A DNA stretch of 45,823 nucleotides from Bacteroidales bacterium UBA5342 (GCA_002408065.1 DHQI01000096.1:51111-96933); one strand, 5' to 3'; positions 26,254-33,821 are shown, counted from the stretch's first letter. Numbers and translations are program-made. Notes: generated by a model not told the origin, from the letters alone.

Positions 26254-26383
26254 TTAATAAATCGCAGATAGCTGCGTTATGCTAATTTTGAAAACAGTCA
26301 TCCCGATATACATCGGGATTCCTTGCTTTTCAAAACAAGCAAGCCTTGCTCTCCACGATTTCTAAAAGCCACTTTTTAAAAAA
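26254..26383 (+). repeat. Dispersed structured repeat, copy A
   Basis: This intercistronic element matches 42009-42152. By hand count about 94 of 112 aligned positions (26254-26365 with 42009-42120) are identical and colinear, then a looser tail ends in TTTTTAAAAAA. It can fold with an outer stem TTTTGAAAA (26286-26294) / TTTTCAAAA (26327-26335) and an inner hairpin ATCCCGAT-atac-ATCGGGAT (26300-26319). Both copies have the same orientation, between two + strand genes. Confidence 0.8.
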
Positions 26384-26389
26384 TGTAGC

Positions 26390-27049
26390 TTGGATAAAAT
26401 AGCAAAGTATAAAGGCGTCATATTTGACCTCGATGGAACACTGATCGATTCGGTGGCAGATATCTGTATGTTTTCCAATAAGATTCTGAAAAAGTATGGT
26501 TTCCCAACGCATAGTCTGGACAATTATATTGACTGGATTGGGAACGGCGCCCGTAAGTTGATTGAACGTGCTGTTCCTGCAGGTATTGATGAAGCTACCT
26601 TCGAAAAGCTTTTTGCAGAATATTTGCTTATTTATGAGCATGATGAACATACCGAGAGCCTTATCTACGAAGGTATAACAGAATTGCTTGACCGTCTGAC
26701 TGAAAATAATATCCCTTTTGCTATTTGCACCAATAAGCCTTACAAAGTAATGCTGAAAACGGTGGAATGTTATTTTTCAAAGTGGAATTTTGTGACCACG
26801 GTAGGGCAAAAAGAAGGGGAGCCTAAAAAACCGGATCCAAGTGGTGCTTTAGGCATTGCAAAACTGATGGGCTTAAAGCCTGAAGAGGTCCTTTTCATAG
26901 GCGATTCGGCAGTAGATGTCAACACTGGAAATGCTGCTGGAATGATCACGATTTGCACGACAAAAGGTTACGAAACACGGGAAAACATTATCGCTGCTCA
27001 ACCAGACTATCTGATTGAGGATCATAAAGAATTATTAAACTTATTATAA
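26390..27049 (+). CDS. HAD superfamily phosphatase (phosphoglycolate phosphatase-like)
   Basis: A 219-residue haloacid-dehalogenase phosphatase. Motif I is 'GVIFDLDGTLIDS' with the nucleophile Asp; motif II Thr/Ser is in 'FAICTNKP'; motif III Lys is in 'EPKKPDPSG'; motif IV is 'VLFIGDSAVDVNTG'. An alpha-helical cap lies between I and II, as in phosphoglycolate phosphatases. No ATG is available before motif I. The frame opens after a TAA at 26363, so the only plausible start is TTG at 26390, just 7 nt past the edge of the dispersed repeat. The repeat may have displaced the original start region. Substrate unknown; a sugar phosphate would suit the cluster. Confidence 0.8.
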   Translation: MDKIAKYKGVIFDLDGTLIDSVADICMFSNKILKKYGFPTHSLDNYIDWIGNGARKLIERAVPAGIDEATFEKLFAEYLLIYEHDEHTESLIYEGITELLDRLTENNIPFAICTNKPYKVMLKTVECYFSKWNFVTTVGQKEGEPKKPDPSGALGIAKLMGLKPEEVLFIGDSAVDVNTGNAAGMITICTTKGYETRENIIAAQPDYLIEDHKELLNLL

Positions 27050-27116
27050 ATAGCGTCAATATAGGATGGCGGTTTATTCTCGCATTCTATCATTCACGCA
27101 TTCAATCATTATTGAT

Positions 27117-28379
27117 ATGAAAACAAAAGCAGTAAGACTTTACGGAAAAAAAGATTTGAGACTCGAAGAGTTTGAGTTACCTCAAATTAAAGACGACGAG
27201 ATACTGGCTCGTGTAGTGACGGACTCTATTTGTATGTCTTCTTACAAAGCAGCCAATCAGGGATCTGACCATAAGCGTGTGCCTAACGATGTAGCTGACG
27301 AACCAATCATTATTGGTCATGAGTTTGCTGGTGATATCGTAGAGGTTGGTAGCAAATGGGCTTCTCAATTTAAAGCAGGTGATAAATTCTCGATACAGCC
27401 TGCATTGAACGATCCTAACGGACCGGTTGGCGTATTGAGTGCACCGGGGTATTCTTACCAATTTATTGGTGGAGATGCTACTTACGTTATTATTCCTGCC
27501 GAGGTCATGGAAAATGATTGCCTCTTGAAATTTAATGGTGAAGGCTATTATCCGGCATCATTGGCAGAGCCTATCTCTTGTGTGGTAGGTGCAATGCACG
27601 CTAACTATCACACGACGCCGGGATCTTATGTTCACGATATGGAAATTGTGCAAGGTGGTAATATGGCCATTTTAGCTGGTGTAGGTCCTATGGGCTTGGC
27701 GGCTATCAATTATGCTATTCGTCGCAAAGATCGTCAGCCACAACTTTTGATTGTTACGGATATTGACCAGACACGTTTGGATCGTGCAGCCTCATTATAC
27801 ACCGTAGAAGATGCTGCTAAAAACGGGATTGAGCTGAAATATGTTAATACAAGGGAGATGTCTGCAGACGACCTGAAAGCCCTTACTGCTGATAACAAAG
27901 GCTTCGATGATGTTTTTGTTTTTGCTCCCGTGCCTATGCTGATTGAGCAAGGTGACGCTATTTTGGCTCAAGATGGCTGTCTTAACTTTTTTGCAGGACC
28001 ATCAGATCCTAACTTCAAAGCTAATTTCAACTTTTATAACGTACACTATCAATTCACTCACATCGTAGGTACTTCTGGTGGTAACACTGATGATATGAAA
28101 GAGTCTTTAGTGTATATGGGCGAAGGTCTCGATCCAGCTGGTTTGGTGACGCACATCGGTGGTTTAGATGCCGTGATTGATACGACGCTTGACTTGCCTA
28201 ATATTCCAGGCGGAAAAAAATTGATCTACACCCACAAAACGATGCCTCTGACAGCCATTGCTGATTTTGAGGAAAAGGGTAAAGATAATCCGATGTTTGC
28301 TAAGCTGGATGAGTTGTGTAAAAAGCACAACGGCTTATGGAACATCGAAGCAGAACAATATCTATTGGCACACCAATAG
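27117..28379 (+). CDS. Zinc-type dehydrogenase, L-sorbose-1-phosphate reductase (SorE)-like
   Basis: A 420-residue medium-chain dehydrogenase. The catalytic domain shows 'DSICMSSYKAANQGSDHKRVP' (in parts), 'IIGHEFAGDIVEVGS' and 'FKAGDKFSIQPAL'. The nucleotide domain has 'MAILAGVGPMGLAAINYAIRR' (in parts) followed by 'LLIVTDIDQTRLDRA', whose Asp favours NAD. The long form and 'GPNGPVGVL'-type region resemble SorE of the Klebsiella sorbose operon (by eye). The usual structural-zinc cysteine lobe is not obvious. I start at the ATG at 27117; the frame opens at 27066, but the extension is built from a direct repeat. It is the last cluster gene, followed by a strong terminator. Confidence 0.8.
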   Translation: MKTKAVRLYGKKDLRLEEFELPQIKDDEILARVVTDSICMSSYKAANQGSDHKRVPNDVADEPIIIGHEFAGDIVEVGSKWASQFKAGDKFSIQPALNDPNGPVGVLSAPGYSYQFIGGDATYVIIPAEVMENDCLLKFNGEGYYPASLAEPISCVVGAMHANYHTTPGSYVHDMEIVQGGNMAILAGVGPMGLAAINYAIRRKDRQPQLLIVTDIDQTRLDRAASLYTVEDAAKNGIELKYVNTREMSADDLKALTADNKGFDDVFVFAPVPMLIEQGDAILAQDGCLNFFAGPSDPNFKANFNFYNVHYQFTHIVGTSGGNTDDMKESLVYMGEGLDPAGLVTHIGGLDAVIDTTLDLPNIPGGKKLIYTHKTMPLTAIADFEEKGKDNPMFAKLDELCKKHNGLWNIEAEQYLLAHQ

Positions 28380-28404
28380 ATTGCGTGTGGTTTTTTATTT
28401 GGGT

Positions 28405-28439
28405 GGAGTCGCATAGGGGTATGCGACTCCTTTTTTTTT
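28405..28439 (+). terminator. Terminator of the aldolase-dehydrogenase cluster
   Basis: GGAGTCGCATA (28405-28415) pairs perfectly with TATGCGACTCC (28420-28430) around GGGG, followed by nine T. It ends the + strand run that began near 17397. Confidence 0.92.
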
Positions 28440-28516
28440 AACATCCAACGTTTAAGCAAGACGTCGTCTATTCTAACCTTGCATGTTTGACCTTTATAAA
28501 AATAAACGATAGATGT

Positions 28517-28837
28517 TTACGCTAACTCTCCAAGTAAGCGATCTACCTTATACCAAGTTCTGCCATTATACACGTTCTGCATACCGGCATTGCGCAGCAT
28601 ACTCATGGCTCCTACGCTTCTGGATCCGGATGCACAACATAGCACAATGGGCTTCTTGTATTTTTTGATTTTACCCAGTTTGTGGTTTATCTGCTCATAA
28701 GGTATGTTGATGGAGCAGGCGACTTTTCCTGAACGAAATTCCGGTGCCGTTCGTACATCTATAATCACTGCTCCCTGGCTTAATATTGCCTTGAGCTCCT
28801 CGTTTCTTTTACGAAAGAAAATATCAAATAATCCCAT
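28517..28837 (-). CDS. Single-domain rhodanese-like protein
   Basis: A 106-residue sulfurtransferase-type domain without signal peptide. 'GAVIIDVRTAPEFRSGKV' is the conserved first half. The active loop 'VLCCASGSRS' offers Cys68 as the persulfide-carrying residue, with Arg73 in the anion-binding loop. The first 12 residues (MGLFDIFFRKRN) are an added amphipathic start. Such proteins move sulfane sulfur in the cytosol; the partner is unknown. It is monocistronic on the minus strand, with a TATTTTTG promoter close upstream and the cluster terminator convergent with it. Confidence 0.9.
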   Translation of the reverse strand: MGLFDIFFRKRNEELKAILSQGAVIIDVRTAPEFRSGKVACSINIPYEQINHKLGKIKKYKKPIVLCCASGSRSVGAMSMLRNAGMQNVYNGRTWYKVDRLLGELA

Positions 28838-28859
28838 AGTTTGTTTTTTAGTTGAAGCA

Positions 28860-28867
28860 CAAAAATA
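28860..28867 (-). promoter_or_regulatory. -7 element of the rhodanese promoter
   Basis: TATTTTTG on the minus strand, about 22 nt before the ATG. Confidence 0.5.
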
Positions 28868-28977
28868 GGGATCCAGTCAAGCTTGGAGCGTAACTAATAT
28901 CACATAAAAGAGATCTACACAGTTTTGAAATTTTCTTCTTGCAAAGATGCCGGGATGATTCTTGGAGGAGCCTTGTC

Positions 28978-29427
28978 TTATATCTTTTTTACGCGTATTG
29001 CATTAAGTCCTTTAAGCCCTTTTTCTAGCTCAAATGAGACTTTATTGCCTTCTGCTACCTCGTCAATAAGGCCATTCACGTGAAAGAAATATTTTTCTTG
29101 AGAGACGGCATCACGGATAAAGCCAAAACCTTTAGCATCATTGAAAAAATCGACTTTCCCTTCGTGTACAGGGTCAATTTCCTCTTCTTCTCTTTTGGGT
29201 ATGGAAATGTCAATATTTTCAGCTTTTATCTTTTTCTTTTTTGTTGGATCAGGAGGAGTGTCGGTGAGTCGTCCGTTTTCGTCCACATAGGCTATCATAT
29301 CATCAAGGTCTCCCCCTTTGGTGTTATTAGCTCTGCGTTCTGCCAGACGCTCTTGTTTTTCTTTGCGTTTTTTAAGACGTTTTTTTACTTTTTCTGATTT
29401 GTTAAATGTTTGTTGGGATTTCGCCAT
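28978..29427 (-). CDS. Cold-shock-domain protein with basic N-terminal region
   Basis: A 149-residue protein. The first 40 residues are highly basic and probably coiled coil ('KVKKRLKKRKEKQERLAERR'), followed by an acidic/Lys linker. The C-terminal cold-shock domain (about 88-149) has RNP1 'KGFGFIRD' and RNP2 'YFFHVNGL'. Cold-shock domains bind single-stranded RNA or DNA and melt secondary structure; the basic arm should add nucleic-acid or ribosome contacts. The nearest good promoter (29637-29644) predicts a leader of about 200 nt with a perfect 8-bp hairpin. This recalls the long regulatory leaders of cspA-type genes. Confidence 0.88.
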   Translation of the reverse strand: MAKSQQTFNKSEKVKKRLKKRKEKQERLAERRANNTKGGDLDDMIAYVDENGRLTDTPPDPTKKKKIKAENIDISIPKREEEEIDPVHEGKVDFFNDAKGFGFIRDAVSQEKYFFHVNGLIDEVAEGNKVSFELEKGLKGLNAIRVKKI

Positions 29428-29917
29428 TCTTATATTTAAATTAATGATTTGACATACAATTTAGAATATGACAATACATATCCTGTGGAATAATCAGCGA
29501 AAATAGACTAAGAAAGGTGGCTCTATTGTAGTGAAAAAGGCACTACAAGCGACAAAATTAAAGAAGCAAGTGCTTTTGCCCTGGATTTTTAACGGTGAGT
29601 TACTGTGTTTCTAAATCTGCTGATCTTCAGACCGTGCAAAAGTACTACAAAACACGTTAAGATAAGAACGGATCAAGATTAAATTCTGTGGGAGGATAAG
29701 AAATAAATAATAACGAATAATCCTGAAGGGTTTTAATTTGAATAAGCACGGGTGTAACCTGTGGTAGTCTAAAACATTGCAGAAGAGCCCTGATATGGGA
29801 TCAATGTTTTTTGATCTACATGTTTTTCATTCAAGGTGCTTAGGAAATCATTCCCCACAAAGAATATGCTTGATTCATAAGAACTCTGATACAATATTTA
29901 AATGGTTTTTATGTAAA
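29428..29917 (-). promoter_or_regulatory. Long leader and promoter of the cold-shock gene; rest empty
   Basis: On the minus strand TACTTTTG (29637-29644) is an exact -7 element, giving a start near 29630 and a leader of about 200 nt. Within it TTGTAGTG (29526-29533) pairs perfectly with CACTACAA (29541-29548). AAGCA/TGCTT words near 29561 may form a second small hairpin. From about 29650 to 29917 I see no gene and no structure worth naming. Confidence 0.45.
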
Positions 29918-29956
29918 GCAAAAAATCCCCCCTAAACCGGAGTTTAAAAGGAATTT
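29918..29956 (-). terminator. Strong minus-strand terminator, likely of the rubredoxin-like gene
   Basis: Read on the minus strand, 15 nt (29956-29942) pair with 15 nt (29937-29923) without a mismatch when G-U pairs are allowed. The loop is TCCG and six T follow. On the plus strand the G-U pairs become A-C mismatches, so the direction is clear. It lies 145 nt past the rubredoxin-like stop codon. Confidence 0.8.
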
Positions 29957-30100
29957 CTGTTTTATTTGAAGCTGCTGTACTTATTTGTAGATATAGCAAT
30001 ATATAAGATGCTCATGGTGCATTTGTATTAAAAACAGCTACTAAGATTTTCAGCACTTAGGGAAGACAATTTTTGTAACACAAATATTTTATAGAGCATC
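29957..30100 (-). other. 144-nt untranslated stretch between the rubredoxin-like gene and its terminator
   Basis: No open frame. AAGATGCTC (30005-30013) and GAGCATCTT (30094-30102) are perfect 9-bp arms enclosing about 80 nt, and the right arm overlaps the rubredoxin stop codon. It could be a structured 3' UTR or the source of a small RNA ending at the terminator. Confidence 0.35.
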
Positions 30101-30232
30101 TTAGGCCTTATCCGTATTTTCTTTCATTTCTTTGAAAACTTCCGCAGGTTTTTTACATACTGGGCATATTTCAGGTGGTTCCGTTCCTTCATGAACGTAT
30201 CCACATACGGTACATACAAATTTCTTCTTCAT
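30101..30232 (-). CDS. Rubredoxin-like small iron protein (43 aa)
   Basis: A 43-residue protein beginning MKKKFVCTVCGYVHEGT and containing 'CPVCKKPAEVF'. The two CxxC pairs and the aromatic/Gly-Tyr after the first are the rubredoxin metal-site pattern, as in the C-terminal domain of rubrerythrins. It therefore probably binds one iron (or zinc) and carries single electrons, for example to peroxide- or oxygen-reducing enzymes in an anaerobe. It is shorter than true rubredoxin (about 53 residues). No rubrerythrin lies beside it. It is easily missed by gene finders because of its size. A directional terminator follows. Confidence 0.85.
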   Translation of the reverse strand: MKKKFVCTVCGYVHEGTEPPEICPVCKKPAEVFKEMKENTDKA

Positions 30233-30355
30233 TGTAATGAGTTTTTAGTTAATAACGTGATATCACAAAAGGTATTAGTTGTAAAAACCGGGTTAACATA
30301 AAACGAACCCTGTTTTAAAACATATACGAGATAAACAAGGCTAATAGGTGAATGT

Positions 30356-31021
30356 TCAAGCCTTACCCGCAAGAATGATCACAATTTCTCCTTTAGGTGG
30401 GTGAGCTTCATAGTGAGTCGCTAATTCTTTGAGTGTTCCTTGACGGTTTTCTTCATAGATTTTAGTCAATTCGCGGGAAACAGAGGCTTGGCGTTCTTCT
30501 CCAAATACCTCAGCCATTTGCTTCAGTGCTTTCACCAGACGGTGTGGTGATTCATAAAAAACAACACTCCGAATCTCGTTCTCCAGTGCTAATAAGCGTT
30601 TCTGACGACCTTTTTTCTGGGGTAAAAAACCTTCGAAAACAAAACGATCGCTAGGCAAACCGGAGTTTACTAAAGCAGGGACAAAAGCCGTAGCACCCGG
30701 TAAACACTGCACCTCCACACCTTCTTTCACACAGTGCCGAACCAGTAAAAAACCCGGATCAGAAATAGAAGGCGTACCAGCATCGGATACCAAGCCAATG
30801 TGAACTCCCGACTTTATTTCATCCACAAAACGTTGTGTCGCCTGATGTTCATTGAACTTATGGTAGGCTACAAGTTTCTTTGAGATATCAAAATGCTTAA
30901 GCAATTTGACCGTTTGCCGCGTATCTTCGGCCAAGATGTAGTCCACCTCTTTGAGCATACGAATAGCCCGCAAGGTAATGTCCTCTAAATTGCCAATTGG
31001 CGTTGGGATGATTGTTAACAT
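30356..31021 (-). CDS. rsmI: 16S rRNA (cytidine(1402)-2'-O)-methyltransferase
   Basis: A SAM-dependent methyltransferase of the tetrapyrrole-methylase fold, 221 residues, which modifies C1402 in the 30S decoding centre. Motifs: 'LTIIPTPIGNLEDITLRAIRML' (in parts), 'LAEDTRQTVKLLKHF', 'GLVSDAGTPSISDPG' (SAM site), 'CLPGATAFVPALVNSGLP' and 'VFFYESPHRL'-like 'SVVFYESPHRL'. The C-terminal end is slightly short compared with E. coli RsmI but complete ('PPKGEIVIILAGK'). It is transcribed on the minus strand after the acidic protein gene, across a short spacer with an 11-bp inverted repeat (31059-31095). Confidence 0.95.
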   Translation of the reverse strand: MLTIIPTPIGNLEDITLRAIRMLKEVDYILAEDTRQTVKLLKHFDISKKLVAYHKFNEHQATQRFVDEIKSGVHIGLVSDAGTPSISDPGFLLVRHCVKEGVEVQCLPGATAFVPALVNSGLPSDRFVFEGFLPQKKGRQKRLLALENEIRSVVFYESPHRLVKALKQMAEVFGEERQASVSRELTKIYEENRQGTLKELATHYEAHPPKGEIVIILAGKA

Positions 31022-31058
31022 ATTAATATTGCTAGATGACAGATGAGGAAAGATAGAA

Positions 31059-31095
31059 GCAGTTAGCTAAGTGCCAAAGGCCAATAGCTAACTGC
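31059..31095. repeat. 11-bp inverted repeat in the rsmI upstream spacer
   Basis: GCAGTTAGCTA (31059-31069) and TAGCTAACTGC (31085-31095) are perfect arms around 15 nt. The same words (TAGCTAA, GCCAATAGCTAA) occur in the spacer at 25099-25130 before the SDR gene, so this looks like a dispersed spacer repeat. Confidence 0.6.
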
Positions 31096-31103
31096 AATAA
31101 ACT

Positions 31104-31763
31104 TTAAGAAAATCGTCTCGTAAGGAGTCTCATAAACTGCTGAGAGGTTTCATTATCTTCCCACTTAAATTGAGAGAGGTAATCCACGGCTTCTTGTAAG
31201 TTGTTTGAACTATTGATTGCATCCAATGCATCGTTAAAGGTATCTTGGCTATTGCCAAAAAGCTCCTTCATATAGAGGAAGCGGTCCATAACGCTGATGG
31301 CTTTACGGATGTCCGAAACTGCTTGCGATTTTTCGCCTATTACACCGGATTTTGTTTCAAACTGCTCAGCGATCACTTGGCTTTTAAGAGCCGCAATTTC
31401 CTCTGCTTTTTTCGTCTCTTCTACAACGGCAGTTTTTTCTACTAATGCTTCAGGCCTGCTCTCTTCCACGGGAGTTTCCTCTAAAGCTTCCTCCACGATG
31501 TCCTTATCTTCCTCTACAGGGATTTCAGGGGCCCTTGTTTCTTCTTGCAAGCTTTCTGTTATTTCCTCAAGCAATTCTTCAACTTCTTGTTCCGAATCAG
31601 CATCCAGCTCATCTCCCACAAAGTCAAGGATATCATCGTCGAAGCTATCCTCTACATCTGTTGTTTCTGACAGCGTTTCAGGAACATTTTCCTCCGTTGT
31701 TTCTTCGGATGTTATAAGCTCAGGAGAAGCTTCTTCTGTTTTTGCCTGCTGCTCCTCTGCCAC
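31104..31763 (-). CDS. Acidic protein of unknown function
   Basis: A 219-residue protein, not recognised by name. The N-terminal about 130 residues are low-complexity and strongly acidic (Glu/Asp/Val/Thr-rich), probably disordered. The C-terminal about 75 residues look folded ('SVMDRFLYMKELFGNSQDTFNDALDAIN' in parts, then 'AVDYLSQFKWEDNETSQQFMRLLTRRF') and resemble a conserved Bacteroidota hypothetical domain. The only start codon in frame is GTG at 31763, with GAGGAAG upstream. The same frame stays open back to just past the A10 tract at the end of trpB, so a one-base slip there would fuse it to TrpB. No function is claimed. Confidence 0.65.
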   Translation of the reverse strand: MAEEQQAKTEEASPELITSEETTEENVPETLSETTDVEDSFDDDILDFVGDELDADSEQEVEELLEEITESLQEETRAPEIPVEEDKDIVEEALEETPVEESRPEALVEKTAVVEETKKAEEIAALKSQVIAEQFETKSGVIGEKSQAVSDIRKAISVMDRFLYMKELFGNSQDTFNDALDAINSSNNLQEAVDYLSQFKWEDNETSQQFMRLLTRRFS

Positions 31764-31810
31764 AGCTATCGGAGCTTCCTCAACCTCAGCCTTAACCTCA
31801 ACCTCAGCCT

Positions 31811-33034
31811 CTACTTTTTTTTTTCTGCGTCTTCAGGTAATCCGAAAGTATCCACAACAAAGTCGATATCCTTGTCGCCACGTCCACTAAGGTTAATCAA
31901 GATCGACTGGTTGGGTTTTTCTTTGGCCAATTTGCAAGCATAAGCTACTGCGTGGGCACTTTCCAATGCTGGAATAATTCCTTCCAAACGGCTTAACTCA
32001 TAAAAAGCATCAATGGTTTCCTCATCGTTAGCCGAAGCATAGTTGACACGTTTCCAGTCGTGAAGCATAGAGTGCTCAGGGCCTACACCAGGGTAATCAA
32101 GCCCCGAAGCCACAGAATATACAGGAGCTGGTTCGCCTTTTTCATCTTGAAGGGTGTAGCATTTGAAACCGTGAATAATACCCGGTGAACCGTGTGTAAT
32201 AGTTGCGGCGTGTTCACCAATCGTATTGATGTCGCGTCCGGCAGGCTCTACGCCATAGATGCTGGTTTCGGTATCGTCAAGGAAAGCTGAGAAAATACCC
32301 ATCGCATTGCTACCGCCGCCTACACAAGCAACGACGTTGTCGGGTAATTCGCCAGTCATTTCTTTGAACTGCTCACGGGCTTCGATGCCCACTACACGCT
32401 GAAAATCGCGCACCATCATAGGGAAAGGGTGTGGTCCTACTACCGAACCAATACAATAAATGGTGTTAACCGGATCTTTTAGGTATGCTTCAAAAGCAGA
32501 ATCTACCGCTTCTTTCAGCGTTTTTAGTCCGTGAGTTACAGGTACTACCTCAGCACCTAAAATTTGCATACGAACCACGTTAGGGTGTTCTTTGGCAATA
32601 TCCACCTCACCCATATGTATTTCACATTCAAGACCAAAATAAGCTGCAGCTGTAGCTAATGCCACACCGTGTTGTCCGGCACCTGTTTCGGCTATTAATC
32701 TCTTTTTTCCTAAATATTTGGCTAAGAGAGCTTCCCCCATACAGTGGTTGAGTTTGTGTGCTCCACTATGGTTAAGGTCTTCACGCTTAAGGTAGATCCG
32801 ACCTCCGTATTTTTCTGACAAACGGTTACAGTAATACACCGGTGTAGGCCGCCCCTGATAGTGTTTGCGGATACTTCGGAGTTCCGAGATAAAGTTGTGT
32901 GACTTGCTGATACGGTGATAAGCATCGGTTATCTTTTCCATCTCAGCCTCCAGTACCGGTGGAATGAATGCACCACCATACTCTTCGAAAAAACCTTCTT
33001 TGTTAGGATAGGTCTTGAAATAATTATCTGCCAT
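31811..33034 (-). CDS. trpB: Tryptophan synthase beta chain
   Basis: A PLP enzyme of 407 residues that joins indole and serine to make tryptophan. The PLP lysine is Lys94 in 'NHSGAHKLNH'. 'AETGAGQHGVA' and 'CVGGGSNAMG' (phosphate loop) are present, as are 'GVEPAGRDIN', 'GLDYPGVGPEHS' and the end 'SGRGDKDIDF'. No trpA or other trp gene is adjacent, so this is an orphan copy; 'HCMGEALLAKYL' and 'HGLKTLKEAVDSAFEAYL' differ from the usual beta chain. The C-terminus is a short Lys tail encoded by a run of ten A just before the TAG. A TATATTTG promoter lies upstream. Confidence 0.92.
   Translation of the reverse strand: MADNYFKTYPNKEGFFEEYGGAFIPPVLEAEMEKITDAYHRISKSHNFISELRSIRKHYQGRPTPVYYCNRLSEKYGGRIYLKREDLNHSGAHKLNHCMGEALLAKYLGKKRLIAETGAGQHGVALATAAAYFGLECEIHMGEVDIAKEHPNVVRMQILGAEVVPVTHGLKTLKEAVDSAFEAYLKDPVNTIYCIGSVVGPHPFPMMVRDFQRVVGIEAREQFKEMTGELPDNVVACVGGGSNAMGIFSAFLDDTETSIYGVEPAGRDINTIGEHAATITHGSPGIIHGFKCYTLQDEKGEPAPVYSVASGLDYPGVGPEHSMLHDWKRVNYASANDEETIDAFYELSRLEGIIPALESAHAVAYACKLAKEKPNQSILINLSGRGDKDIDFVVDTFGLPEDAEKKK
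31815..31824 (-). other. A10 slippery tract at the 3' end of trpB
   Basis: On the minus strand ten A precede GTAG. Read normally, trpB ends Glu-Lys-Lys-Lys-stop. One extra A would change the frame and continue into the acidic protein frame without a stop. Confidence 0.6.
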
Positions 33035-33073
33035 AATATTTATTGGTTAATAGTTTCGATAATAGATGTCCTG

Positions 33074-33081
33074 CAAATATA
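33074..33081 (-). promoter_or_regulatory. -7 element of the trpB promoter
   Basis: TATATTTG on the minus strand, 39 nt upstream of the ATG. No leader peptide or tandem Trp codons are visible in the short leader. Confidence 0.5.
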
Positions 33082-33286
33082 TTAATTCTATTGCCTAAAT
33101 CCCTACGATTTCCCATAAAGCTAAAAAATGCCGTTATTTGCAGGGCGAAAATTGGAAATTGAAATTGGATACTGGAAATTTGAGGAATTAATACAAATTT
33201 CAGATTTCTAATTTCAAATTTCGTTTTTATAGACCTTGGACATAAGAATACAGTAAAATTATAATTCAGAACTAAATATTAAGACA

Positions 33287-33724
33287 ATGACAAAAGGAGA
33301 AATTCGTACCGTAAAAGGTGTAATGAAAGTAGAATTTTACGATAATGATGCGCCCAACACCGTAGCTAACTTTGTAAAACTAGCCAAAGAAGGTTTTTAC
33401 AACGGTTTGAACTTTCATCGTGTTATTCCTGACTTTGTGATTCAGGGCGGATGTCCTGACGGTACAGGAGCAGGTGGGCCGGGCTACAGCATCGACTGTG
33501 AGTTGGATGGCGACAATCAATACCACGAGCGCGGTGTATTATCTATGGCGCATGCCGGTCGCAATACCGGAGGTTCTCAGTTTTTCATCTGCCACAGTCG
33601 TACCAATACTGCACACCTTGATCGCAATCACACTTGTTTTGGTAAAGTGGTAGAAGGTCTTGACGTCATTGACGACATTCGTCAGGGCGATGTAATTAAC
33701 GAGGTGGTGATTACTGAGGAGTAG
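33287..33724 (+). CDS. Cyclophilin-type peptidyl-prolyl isomerase
   Basis: A 145-residue single-domain cyclophilin without a signal peptide, so probably cytosolic; it speeds cis-trans isomerisation of prolyl bonds. Motifs: 'NTVANFVKLAKEGFYNGLNFHRVIPDFVIQGG' (in parts; catalytic Arg in FHR), 'MAHAGRNTGGSQFFI' and 'LDRNHTCFGKVVEGLDVID'. Compact length is normal for bacterial PpiB-type enzymes, though the usual tryptophan-containing cyclosporin loop is replaced by 'LDRNHTCFG'. It is divergent from trpB and ends at its own terminator. Confidence 0.92.
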   Translation: MTKGEIRTVKGVMKVEFYDNDAPNTVANFVKLAKEGFYNGLNFHRVIPDFVIQGGCPDGTGAGGPGYSIDCELDGDNQYHERGVLSMAHAGRNTGGSQFFICHSRTNTAHLDRNHTCFGKVVEGLDVIDDIRQGDVINEVVITEE

Positions 33725-33784
33725 TTTTTTTAGAGATATCAGACATACAGACTGAAGACATTAGATTTGGGTCTGTGAAAATAT

Positions 33785-33821
33785 AAAAACGGGAATTGGC
33801 GGGGGCTGGTTTCCGTTTTTT
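33785..33821 (+). terminator. Terminator of the cyclophilin gene
   Basis: AAAAACGGGAA (33785-33795) pairs with TTTCCGTTTTT (33810-33820), with one G-T pair and a G-rich loop, ending in a T-run. Confidence 0.75.

Noticed and set aside
26278..26365. Small peptide encoded by the dispersed repeat (start ATG at 26279)
   Set aside because: The equivalent frame in copy B contains a TGA after 15 codons, and the changes between copies are not mainly synonymous. They preserve stems instead, so an RNA or DNA element is more likely.
31297..31890. 197-residue Ser/Thr-rich plus-strand frame, and other long antisense frames here
   Set aside because: They mirror the low-complexity Glu-rich codons of the acidic protein on the other strand, with no independent start context or family resemblance.
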